A stretch of DNA of 64,000 bases from Narthecium ossifragum (Eukaryota > Streptophyta > Magnoliopsida > Dioscoreales > Nartheciaceae): assembly GCA_963920575.1 (NCBI GenBank), contig OY986965.1, positions 22,518,047-22,582,046 of the forward strand, given 5' to 3'. Positions 12,203-22,090 of the stretch are shown here, piece by piece. The translations under genes and the position numbers were made by a program. Below the pieces are notes generated by a model that saw nothing but the letters and a program-made list of their open reading frames with translations, did not search any database and was not told the DNA's origin. Position 1 is the first letter of the stretch. Every line of letters begins with the position of its first letter.

Positions 12203-13430
12203 TCAGATTAACTTGCGGCCAAAGGACCACTCGTAGGTCATGGTGAGGTCCTTGTTGTAGAGCGCGAAGATGTAGGTGTCCACAGACTTCCCTGGCATCA
12301 GCGGCGTCTCGACCATGGATTGGAGGTGCGCCACCAGGCCACCGTTGAAGGCCTTGGCGTTGTCCACGGTGGTGTCGACCTTGTCTGGGTCGCCTTAGTA
12401 TGGCCATCCGGTCTCCGGAATCACGATCTTGACTCTCGAGAACCCGGCGGCATTGAGAGCTGATCGAATCGCGTCGACCTGGGTGTCGAATATGTTTATG
12501 TAGACGATCCCGGATCCGACGTCGACCAGGCGGGGGTTGGGCTGGAAGAGGCAGAAGGTGAGGGTTTTGGGGCGGGGGTTGCTGCGGTAGGTGAAGAAGG
12601 GGTAGGAGTTGATCATGAAGAGGGATCCCGTGTCGCGGAGGAACCCGAGGATGCTGGCGAGGGTGGGTGCTATGTCGGAGTGGAAGGCGCCCGAGGTGAG
12701 GGGGTCGGACTAGGAGAGGACCGCCATGGAATGGACCGTTGAGATCTTGATTGATGGGTAGGAGGAGGAGAGGGTGTCATGGAGGTTTTGCATCACTAGT
12801 AGGAACTGTGAGTTGAGGGAGGCAAGTTTTCACTTCTCCCCCTCCTTCCCTGGCCGTTCCCATCGTGATACCACCTGCGCGCGCGAGGAGCGCGCCTCCG
12901 ACTTCATCGGCACTTGCCCTGGCCACTGCGTCCTAGACGTTGGGCACGGCATCGGCGGCCCGATGCGAGCGATCGCTGCCCACTCCCGCGCCGACATCGT
13001 CGGCATCACCATCAATGAGTACCAGGTCGGCCGTGCATGATCTCACAATCGCAATGCCGGGCTAGATGACCTTTGCGAGGTGGTATGCGACAACTTCCTT
13101 TAGATGCCCTTCGAGGACTTGTCCTTCGACAGCGCGTACTCGATCGAGGCTACCTGCCATGCTCCGCTCCTGGAGGAAGTCTACCGCGAGATCCACCGCG
13201 TCCTCAAGCCAGGGGCACTGTATGTCTCCTAAGAGTGGGTCCCCACCCCTGAGTTCCGCGTGTACGACCTTCAGGACCTCGTGTCCGACGGACACGATGG
13301 CGATTGGGGAGGCGAGGAGGTAGGGTAGGAGGTTGGAGGCGACCCAGGCGCTAGCGGATGAGGCGGAGGTGGCGAGGGTGGGGATGTCTCTATTGACGGT
13401 CCCGACGACGAGGATGGACACGTGACCAGA
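12203..13430 (-). pseudogene. Beta-1,3-glucanase (GH17) pseudogene, split by a foreign fragment
   Basis: The minus strand gives two collinear pieces of a glucan endo-1,3-beta-glucosidase. 13430 to about 13262 covers the N-terminal region ending in VSVGHEVL, where the family has VGNEVL with the acid/base glutamate. 12817 to 12203 covers the C-terminal half: STVHSMAVLS, FMINSYPFF, LFQPNPRLVD, VIPETGWPY (the ETGWP motif holds the nucleophile glutamate) and VDNAKAFNGGLVAHLQSM. In-frame stops are TAG at 12712-12710 and TAA at 12397-12395; the frame itself is unbroken across both. The middle is replaced by a sterol methyltransferase fragment in the opposite direction. Family members hydrolyse callose-type glucans in the cell wall. 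This copy lacks a signal peptide and cannot make the enzyme. Confidence 0.85.
12825..13265 (+). pseudogene. Sterol C24-methyltransferase (SMT) fragment inside the glucanase pseudogene
   Basis: Read from 12825, one frame gives SFHFSPSFPGRSHRD, then the SAM-binding motif VLDVGHGIGGPMR (the family has VLDVGCGVGGPMR, so one Cys is now His), then [29 protein letters not shown] and [15 protein letters not shown]. This is the methyltransferase core of SMT, which adds a methyl group at C24 of sterols in the ER. Three stop codons lie in this same frame, at 13038-13040, 13101-13103 and 13230-13232, with no frameshift. Introns of the parent gene are absent in this stretch. The fragment sits antisense within the glucanase sequence, with junctions near 12820 and 13262. 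Part of the transposon cargo. Confidence 0.85.
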
Positions 13431-14274
13431 GATGCCAGTTTGGACGAGCCGACGTTAGTTGGCGGACGGCGAGTGGACGGAGGGACATGGTTGAATCCGG
13501 TTCGAAAAATTCAAGGATTCAATAAAGAATTTTTAAAGCATAGGGATTTAATAAAAACTTGTCAGAAACACTAAGAACGAAACACATATTTTTATTTTTT
13601 TAAAACTATAGAATAGTAAACTGTAATATGACGAAATTACAAGATATCAGAATATAAACTGTTTAAAATAAAAAAAACCAAAAAAAGGTGTTATGAATTG
13701 ATCTCTCGTGAGAAGAGGTCTCCATTTCTGACATCAATCAATATCAACCTTAATCCCTACTCACCTCCCGTTTCTCTCCCTTTCTAGATTATTTTTCCCT
13801 TTGGGAACACTAGAAAGGGCTAAAGCACTCCATATCTATTATCTTAGCTTCCTCTCTTCTTTCTCTGTTCTGTTGACTTCCGCCGTGCAACCCCCATGCC
13901 GGCATGAGCGGTGGATCATGATTTCCGCGGCAAGGTCTCATTTTAATGCTCGATTCCCACGCCCCGGCACCAATTCCGATTTGGGTATCTCTTAAATCTT
14001 GCAGGAAGCTATGTTTATGGCTTCAATTTTAGAAAGTGAGCTGTACTGAGGTGAGATTAGCTTCCTCAATTAATTTCTTTGTGATTTCATTCTAAACAGG
14101 TTATACAATAGGAAACCCGTAATTCAATTGTGGAATCAAAACTCTCAATTCTTCAATTCATCGATATCATAAATTTTTCATCATGGTTTCCAGGAATTGT
14201 TTCGTGCTTGAAGCTGATTGATTTCGTTGTTTCTCTCGGGTATCTGTTCGATTCTTGCATTAGTTTTTGTAAGG

Positions 14275-14964
14275 ATGGATGATGGTGAGCTAGATCTCTC
14301 GAACCAGATACTGTTATCCAACTCAGAGTTATCCAGCAGCTTCGATGAGTTCATGAGGAATACTAGAACTTGCACACACACTCATACTTGCAATCCACCG
14401 GGACCCTCGGCAGCTGCACACACACATACTTGTTACCACACCCACACCCAAGTATTAGCCACCAGCGACAGCGAGGTTGCCGAAGGAGAAGAGCTGAAGA
14501 AGACCCGAAAGCCATTAGGAAACCGAGAGGCCGTACGCAAGTACCGCGAGAAGAAGAAGGCCCATGCTGCTTATTTGGAGGAGGAAGTCAAGAAACTGCG
14601 TATATTGAATCAGCAACTACTGAGAGGATTGCAAGGGCAAGTGGCACTCGAGGCCGAGGTTCTTCGGTTGAGGGGGCTTTTGGGAGATCTCCGGTCAAAG
14701 ATTGACACTGAGTTGGGTGTTTTTCCTTATCAGAAGCATTGCAGTAGTGCAAGCTTACAGTGTAACGAACATGCGCCTTGCATAGTTGGGAATACTGATA
14801 TGGTCAATTGGGAAGGAAGTTGCATGCCTCCTGTTCTTGATTGTCAGAACAGAATGAATGGCGAAATCAGCCAGAATTTGGATGTCTCCAAAGCTGTGAA
14901 TTCTGTGGAAACTATGGGAAGCATCGTATCATCTGCTTCCCAGACGAATGGGATTCATGTTTGA
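14275..14964 (+). CDS. bZIP19/23: Group F bZIP transcription factor, zinc-sensing type (bZIP19/23-like)
   Basis: The 229-residue protein is uninterrupted. The start at 14275 (MDDGELDLSN) fits the family; an in-frame ATG 19 codons upstream adds no conserved sequence. Residues 33-57 form the Cys/His-rich motif CTHTHTC...HTHTCYHTH. In Arabidopsis bZIP19 and bZIP23 this motif binds zinc and switches the factor off when zinc is sufficient. The basic region has the invariant Asn83-x7-Arg91 (NREAVRKYR), followed by leucine heptads to about residue 140. Under zinc deficiency such factors dimerise in the nucleus and activate ZIP transporter and nicotianamine synthase genes. The rest of the C-terminus is poorly conserved. 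It stands alone between transposons, less than 1 kb from the glucanase/SMT element, and looks functional. The coding region shows no intron. Confidence 0.95.
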   Translation: MDDGELDLSNQILLSNSELSSSFDEFMRNTRTCTHTHTCNPPGPSAAAHTHTCYHTHTQVLATSDSEVAEGEELKKTRKPLGNREAVRKYREKKKAHAAYLEEEVKKLRILNQQLLRGLQGQVALEAEVLRLRGLLGDLRSKIDTELGVFPYQKHCSSASLQCNEHAPCIVGNTDMVNWEGSCMPPVLDCQNRMNGEISQNLDVSKAVNSVETMGSIVSSASQTNGIHV

Positions 14965-16907
14965 AATTTGAGAGGTTTGGCCGCTTCAGAAGCTTTGTTA
15001 GAGTTTCTAATTTCATAACCATCATCGTTTGAGTTATACAAAATGAAGATGGTGGTAGAATGTGGAACTTTCCTTATTAGATATACTGTTATAGGGAGAG
15101 CAGTAGTAAAGTTTGCATGATAACAATGCTATATGATGCCTGATCAAAATATGAAAGGCTGCCTCAACGGTTGGTTGTATATTACTGGTAGTTGCACTTG
15201 TACAACAAATTATGGCTTTCTTGTTACCAATTGTGTATTATATATACTCGTATGTAGGTGCCTTTTTGCTCTCTATGAAAGTCGTCACATCTAGGTTTAA
15301 TAGTTCTCTGTGAATAAATCAAAAGCGGAAGAAATATTTTTTAAGAAGAACAGTTCGTCATGGAATTGTTAATTAACTTGTAGCCTGTGAATAAATCTCA
15401 GCTGGAAATTTCATTTCTTGAATTCTTAACTTGCTTTGTTGGCACACTTGTTGGTGCTGTTGCATTGTTTTGTAACCCCTTTGTTTCAAAGTTGACGGAG
15501 CGAGTTATGAATTTCATGATAGATCTATTGCCTCGAATTTCATGTCATGAATATTATAATGTATACTATCTTGACTTCTAATCACTTATTACATTCTATT
15601 TTATATAGAACTAACAAGGACACATATTTAAAATAATTATATGGCATTCTTCATTGAGTTTCATGGAATTATTATTATAATGTTTATATATATCATGATT
15701 TTCAAATCACAAATTATTGTTTTCAATACATTTTTAAGAATGACGCATACGTAACATTCTTATATCCAAGCCCCGAGTTTCATGCTATTAAAATTATAAG
15801 ATACAAAAACCTATTAAAATTATAAAATTATAAGATATTAAAATTATATCCTTCAGTTCTAGATTAGATACATCAATGCAAAAACAAAATAAAAAAGGAG
15901 GACAACAAAGTAAGTAAAAACTATATAGACAATGATAGAATAAAACCTCGAATACCGGTCGAAGCGTGTTTAGTACGTGTTCCAATAAAACCTGAAAAAC
16001 TAAATAATTTAAAATCATATTTACTAAAGTTGGGATAGGAATCCACTGCTTGAATACGGTTTTGAGACTTGGGGATTGGGGGACTTAATTCATGTCCTAT
16101 TCCAATCTTAGAAATAGAATTAAGGCTATTTGGTTGCAATAGGGGATTGGTTGAACTTATACCGAAACCAAACGTGGTATCAGTGTTCAGTCCACATTCA
16201 GGGGCTATGGAAATGTCGAAAAAGGTTGTTAGTTTGATTTGATGTTTTACTGTAGAATGAGAGCACATGCTTGGCATCTACTCATTGCCAAGATAGTGCT
16301 TACGTCTATTGCATTAAAGGTTACGATGAAGGATTTGAATCAATTAAGTAGACCGTACATTCAACAATCTCTGACTCAAGTTACTCAATAGAAGGTTCAT
16401 GAGTTTTATCTGATATTTTGCTACAGAATGGGTGCAAAATCTTGACATCTACTCCACCATCTGAATCCATCAGTAACTCGAGAATGTCTTTTCTTCCGTT
16501 GTACCGAAAATTACATGGAATTTGCATGGGATAATCTGGCATGCAGCATGTGTCGATCTTGATGAAAATGAGAGGATTAGATGATACATGTATCCACTAC
16601 TGTTCATAGACTATATTCCTAGCTCCCTTATCCACATCAAGAGAACCTCAGTATCATATATACTGCCAGTTGATAGTTTTTTCAGTGGCAAAGGCAGTTA
16701 ATCTCCTAGCAAATTATAGCAGGCCTATGAAGGCATCGGATAGTTGAAAGTTCAAGAGGGAGGTGAATTTCATTTTTTTTTGATAAATTAATAAATGAAA
16801 AACTTAGGTATGAAAAGTCTAAAACCTTGGATACTTGTAAACGAAATGAAAAATAAAATAAACAAGTAAATAAAGGATGAGAGGAGAGTTAGAGATAGTG
16901 CACCGAG
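14965..16907. other. bZIP 3' flank and intergenic DNA, no further gene
   Basis: The first few hundred bases are probably the 3' untranslated region of the bZIP gene. From about 15.6 to 15.9 kb the DNA is very AT-rich. From about 16740 a phrase 'ttgaaagttcaagagggaggtgaatt' begins non-coding sequence that continues after the hAT-like insertion at 20444 and resembles the untranslated part of a large LTR element. No convincing frame seen. Confidence 0.4.
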
Positions 16908-17605
16908 TAGGGGTGGCAATCCGGATCATGACCCCCAAATCCGACCGGACCCGACCTGAAATAAACAGGTTTAGATTTGCTGTTATCGAGTTCGGGTCAT
17001 AAACGGGTTGACCCGTTTACGATCCACGAATAAATGGGTCGGGTCGGGTTGGGTTGACCTGCGAGTTAGATGGGTCAACCCCTTTACCCATTTATAAATG
17101 GGTATTAGCCAATACCCTTTCTCCTCCCTCCGTCATCGCTCCTCTTCTACAACTCTTTTTCTCTCCTCCCTCTTCTACTTCCATGCCCACACCACCCCCA
17201 TTTGCCCACCAAACCCACCCCCACAACCCACCCCACAAGCCAACGGCGGCTTTTCGGTCCTCCAAACCGCCGATGCTTCCGCCCATCTAAGCCCCATCTA
17301 TGAAGATGGCGATGGGTGCTGATCACTGCCAATGATAAAGAACACCCCGTCTCCGGACGATGAGGAAGCCAGAGAAGAGGGAGAAGGACAGGAGAAAGCA
17401 GTAGATGATGAGGAAGGTGGAGGTGAAGGGGTAGATGGCGACATTGATCTCGGCCACCAGTGGCCCCCCTCTTCCCACTCCGACGCCGCTCCGACCTCCA
17501 TTGTGGTCCCATGCCTCCGAGATCCTCCACTCGTCCATTGGATCCAGCACTCGACGCCTCCCAGCAACATCCGCCCACCATATCTGACCACCGAGCGACC
17601 ACGAC

Positions 17606-20009
17606 TGTGAGGACCTGCCCCTCCATCCCTGTGGCTTGTTGTTTACCCCAAGGGCAATTTGGAAAATTGCGCCTTGGCGGTCGTTTCACACTGGGTGTGC
17701 ACACACAGACCTTGTTTGGTGCTTGTGTTTGTTAGAAAGGTTAGGTGGAACCAGGTTCGGAAGTCCTGGGGTTGGGCCTGAATCTCAGCCCAAGGTTTCC
17801 GTTCTGGGCAGGGGAGATCGATCTACATGGCAGTGGAGATCGATCTCTCTGTGCCTGGTGGTTGCCGTTCTGGGCAAGGGAGATCGATCTGCATTGGCAT
17901 GGAGATCGATCTCTCTGTGCCTGGAAGTCGTTGGCGGTGGCGTCGAAGGACGGCCACGGCGATGGCCGTCGCTTCCCCTGTCAGGGGAGGGGAGACTTTT
18001 GCTCCCCTCCTTCGCCTTTCCCCCACCTTCGCCGGCTTTCCCCAGCCTTACCCAGCCCCTTCCCCTCCTCCTTCCTTTCCCCCGGCTTCTCCTTTCTTCT
18101 TCCTCGCGAGAGCCTTGTTTTCCTCCCCTGTTCCGGCCGCCCCTTTCCCTCCTCCGTTCTCCCTCCTCCGGCCACCGTTTCTGGAGCTTGAAGGCTCGTT
18201 GGAACCGTGACGGCGTGAGGAAGATCCTTGGCTAGGCTTCGTGGATCGAAGCTGCGTTGAAGAGGTAGGGTTCTCTCTCAAAACTCCGGCTTGTGTAAGG
18301 GTTTTGAAATCCGATTTTGATTTCAATGTATCTTCTTGTGGGGTTGATGTTTTCCGGTTTTGAAGCCATGAGTAGCTTCGTGGCACTGGAAGCTACTAGC
18401 CCACCTAGTTTGGTGAGGTATGGTGGAGGTTTCCGGCGGTAACCCTCGCCATCCGGCCGCCGGAGAACCCAGTCAAGATCGATCTCATGGGATGAGATCG
18501 ATCATGTTTGGGGTGGCACGCCCCGCCCGAGCGAGAGCGATCTCCCTGGGAGGGAGATCGATCTCGTGGTGGGCGGTGTCGGTACGTCAAGGGTCACATA
18601 CAAGATCGATCTTCATATGGGTGGAGATCGATCTCGTTGGGGTGACCAGGACGGGTTCTTCTAGCCTCAAGGAAGATCGATCTCGCTGCTATAGGAGATC
18701 GATCTCCTTCGGTGCAGAGGGGGTTTTTACTTGCTTTATGTGCGGTTTTGCCCTCGGGGCTTAACATGTTGCCTATCATGCTTATTGTTTACTGCTTTGT
18801 GGTTAACCGAGGGAGTAGTGAACCCTCGGGAATGCTTAGTATAGCTGGGCCATGGTTTATGCCCCTTTACTGCTTTATGGTGAACCGAAGGAAGTCATGA
18901 TCCTCGGGAGTGCTTAGAATAAATGGGCCGAAGGTGTGCCCTTGTTATGCTGTTTGTTACTATTTTCCCTATTCATATCCTGCCCTGCTTCCTGTGCATT
19001 AGTCATGCTAGGTTAGACTGGGTGGGGTGACCCGTGAACTTCGGTGATCTAAGGCTAAGTGGTGGATGCCGTTACCCGACATGTGTCCCCATGCTGGTGG
19101 CCAGCAAGGGCAAGGATGTCCTACAGGTATCGTCCGGACCACCCTGTGTCAAGGACCGTCGGAGGTAGCCCAGTCCTCGAGCAGTGGCTATCGGAGGGAC
19201 GTACGTTGGACAGGAACCTTGGGGAGGGAAACATCGATGGGATCGATGGACTCCCTGGCTAGGCTTAGTCCTTGGGTCAGGAGTTAGGGGTCCTGTTGGC
19301 TCTGTGGCTTGGAGTACTGAGAGGTGGTAGTCTTAACCTCGGTCGTTCCGCCAAGTGTGGAGATCCCGCTTGGAGAAGGGTGTCCTACCAGTAGCGTCGT
19401 GTCCACCCTGTGTCAGGGATTGTCGGAGTTGCCCACCCCTGAGCAGTGGTTGTCGGAGGGGCGTACTTGGGACAGGAATCCTTCGGGTTATTGACGGGAT
19501 TTATGGGATCCTTGGCAAGCCTCAGTACTTGGCCTCAGGGTTGGTTTGTTGGGTTTGCCTTCTTAGCGAGAGTGGTAGAGTAGGACCCTGCTGAGTTGTT
19601 GCTCATTTCTACATGGACTGTGTGTTTGCAGGTGCGGGTCCCCGTTCTCCTCCGGTGCTTCCCCGTCGGCAGTCTCGTGGCAGCGTGCCGGATCCTGACC
19701 ATGTCTGAGGGTCAGGATGGGTTCGTTTGTGCGTTTGCGGAGACCCCGGTGGGTGGTGTAGCTTTTTTTTGGGGACTGTTGATCCCTTGTAGCTTGTTGT
19801 ACTAGAACTCTGTTTAACTCTTTAATATCTGGTTTTGTAATAGATGTTAATAGATGTTGTGGTAGTTCGCTTCCGCCTTGTGCTTGCAGTCAGCTGTTTC
19901 CGCCAGCTGTGCGTTAGTCTCAGCTGTTTTCGCCAGTTGAGGCTAGTAGATGTAGGTTTTTCCCCTCGCGGTCCTGGCTCGGGTGCGCTCTGCGGGTCGG
20001 GGCGCGACA
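17606..20009 (+). mobile_element. Solo LTR (2.4 kb), TSD ACGAC
   Basis: The segment begins TGTGAGGACC and ends GGGCGCGACA, the TG...CA form of LTRs, and is flanked by the 5-bp direct repeat ACGAC (17601-17605 and 20010-20014). There is no primer site, polypurine tract or coding frame inside, so this is one LTR left after recombination between the two LTRs of a full element. The strand is arbitrary. It holds an unusual set of AGATCGATCT palindromes (17815-18705) and two internal duplications: 18785-18950, and 19110-19260 repeated at 19380-19540. Confidence 0.78.
17815..18705. repeat. Paired AGATCGATCT palindromes, 22 bp apart
   Basis: AGATCGATCT occurs in pairs starting at 17815/17837, 17881/17903, 18603/18625 and 18674/18696. 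Each of these pairs has exactly 12 bases between the two copies, so they repeat at 22 bp, about two helical turns. Two further pairs are imperfect: 18476/18495 with AGATCGATCA as second member, and 18534/18555 with AGAGCGATCT as first member. Around 18478-18504 and 18538-18560 the flanks also pair, giving hairpins with very short loops. All lie inside the solo LTR. Confidence 0.85.
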
Positions 20010-20443
20010 ACGACTCCTCCCGACCACACCCACGGCGCGATCCACCTTCCAGCCGCTCCGACCTCCATTGAGGTCCCCTGTCTCTGAGATCCTTCGCTCC
20101 TCCATTGGATCCAGTACCCGACGCCTCCCAACGCCCGTCCGCCCACCGGATCCGTCCATCGGGCAAGACTGCGACTCCTCCGACCACCCCCTAGATCCAC
20201 CTTCCAGCCACCCACTAACCACTCGCGGTCACCATCGTCGATGAGCTTCCCCTCCTTTGTACTTCTCTTTTGTTTACACATAAACAAGTTAGGCGGGTCG
20301 TGTCGGATTGACCTGTTTATAAATGGTTTGGGTTTGGGTTTATAAACATGACCCGTTTATTAAACGGGTTCGGGTTCAAGTTTGGTCTTTGGGTCAAGAT
20401 ATCAGTGCTCGACCTGACCCGTGAACCCAAATTGTCACATCTA

Positions 20444-21586
20444 GAACCGAGTTTATAGTGGTTCGACCCAACTCTTAATCTACGTCTATTTCACACAAGA
20501 TCTTCCTTGAAGTTCCACTAGTTGCAAGAACTCTTACAACGTTTTTCACCAAGCTTTCAAGTGCTTGGCAGCTTTACGATCCTCTTCCAAGACCCCTTGG
20601 GAATCATCCAAATCTCTTTTCGATTCTCTCAAAGTCTACTTCACAACTTAAAATAGTTTTACAAAGTTTGAAACTCTCAAAGATAAGAGAAATGACAAAT
20701 AAACTTGCTCAAATGTATACAAATAATCCCCTTAGTTGTTATACAAGTTAACAATACCTTCTTTCTTATAGTTAAGCTTCAAAGCCTCCAAGAATAGCTC
20801 CCAATGACTATTTTACTTTTATCCAACGACTATATTTTTGACTCCGCGGAGGTTGATGGTTGATCCATGGATAGACCGTCGCATCATCCATGGCATTCAA
20901 AAATAAATCGGATGCATCCATTGCATAAACCGTCCATCTTTCATGGTCGATCCATGCATCGACCATCGTTTTATCCGTCGTGCTCGAAAATAGCTCGGAT
21001 GCATCCATTGCATCCATGGCTCTCTGCCAAGAAAATGTTTAGCCAGGGTCGATATTAGGATAAACCGCTAGAATCACTCCAAAACGACCAAGTGTTGGCC
21101 ATCGACCCTGCCATTTGACGGCCGATCTTGACATAAACGGTCAGTGCAAAAGCTTTCAAATATTCAAAGTGATTCAAATTGAGGGATTTAAATATCAAAT
21201 CGTTTTCTTTATCATCATGCATATATTGACATCACCAAAACAAGGTTAGGATCAACAATCTCCCCCTTTTTTATAACGACAACCCTTTCAATTGTGATGA
21301 TAAACATCAAAGGCTCTAATAAGTTATGCATCCATTTTTACATGAAATTTGTTCTAAAATGAAATCTTATGATGCATACAAGCCATATGTCACTGTGAGG
21401 ATATAATAAGCTTGGTTAGAGGCTTAAAAACAAGAAAACTCAAAATTTGACATATCCATCTCTTTATATAGAAACATGAAGCATGACATTTGAGTATTTA
21501 TACAACTTTCATAGAGCATTTAATCATATAGATATATATATCATTCAATTCATAAGAAAAAAACATTTCATTAAACATCCAAAGGG
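20444..21586. other. Non-coding flank, possibly LTR-element remnant
   Basis: The sequence continues from before the hAT-like insertion ('ggttcgaccc', later 'caatctccccctttttt'). Such non-coding phrases resemble the untranslated spacer of large plant LTR elements. At 20850-21020 there is a degenerate duplication around 'cggatgcatccattgca'. No gene is recognised. Confidence 0.35.
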
Positions 21587-21865
21587 TTCAATGATACGAG
21601 TCGATCCGACTCGACCAACTGGACCCGAATCCAGAAGAGGAATCAAACTGGTTCAACCTCTTTCCTAGTTTGACTTGGACTTCCCTAGTTCAAACTAGAG
21701 TATTTAATTAGTATTTATCATTAGTCTTTTATTGAGTCCTAGTTGATTGTTAGGAATTAATTAAGAGTCCCTTTGAGTTAGGAAGTTGAGTTGAGTTAGA
21801 AACCTTATTACTTGCTAATCAAGCAAGGGGGTTTTTCTAGTGGATTAGGACTCTGTCAAGGTCTC

Positions 21866-21874
21866 TATAAAAGG
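21866..21874 (+). promoter_or_regulatory. TATA box of element A 5' LTR
   Basis: TATAAAAGG in the context ctcTATAAAAGGacct. The same site is present in the 3' LTR near 29085, and a matching site in reverse (about 22552-22560 and 25797-25805) in both LTRs of element B. Sharing of this core between the two families supports it as the Pol II promoter of the retroelement. Confidence 0.6.
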
Positions 21875-22090
21875 ACCTTAGTAGTTTGTATTAGATGATG
21901 GATGAGATGAATGATTAAGAGTAATTAGTAGAATATCATAGGAGTAGAATATCATAGGAGTAGAAGTAAAGTAGATTCCACCCGAAATCCACCATAGATC
22001 CACCTTCTTCCCCGTCGGTCATCTTCTCCGCAGCCGGCACCGCCTCCACCAGTGTTTCTTTCTCCCCGTCACTTTCTCTCTCCTCCACGT

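Larger units (their letters stand above)
11335..13680. mobile_element. Long-inverted-repeat element (Pack-MULE-like) carrying two gene fragments
   Basis: The outer parts are inverted copies of each other. Plus-strand 11772-11910 (gacaagtttttattaa.., then 'gttttt.cgaaccgg.ctcaa.catgtcc') matches the reverse complement of about 13440-13580. The segment 11466-11535 matches the reverse complement of about 13600-13665. The left arm also holds an internal tandem duplication (11340-11450 against 11466-11590). The interior carries a beta-1,3-glucanase fragment and a sterol methyltransferase fragment. Long inverted repeats with captured host gene pieces are the hallmark of Pack-MULEs. I could not find a convincing target-site duplication, so the exact ends and superfamily stay open. 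Confidence 0.65.
16908..20443. mobile_element. hAT-like non-autonomous element (3.5 kb) with a nested solo LTR
   Basis: The left end is TAGGGGTGGCAAT and the right end in reverse complement TAGATGTGACAAT (10 of 13 identical). It is flanked by near-identical 8-bp repeats, gcaccgag (16900-16907) and gaaccgag (20444-20451). Both features fit hAT elements. The arms hold many 'gacccg' and 'cgggtt' repeats that pair with each other. No transposase is present. The interior has a degenerate duplication of about 170 bp (17470-17600 and 20040-20190), with a 2.4-kb solo LTR inserted between the two copies. Removing that LTR leaves about 1.1 kb. Confidence 0.55.

Noticed and set aside
17147..18386. Many open frames over 100 codons in 17.1-18.4 kb
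   Set aside because: They are low-complexity (Pro, Ser, Arg) frames in repeat-rich transposon DNA, present on both strands, with no domains.
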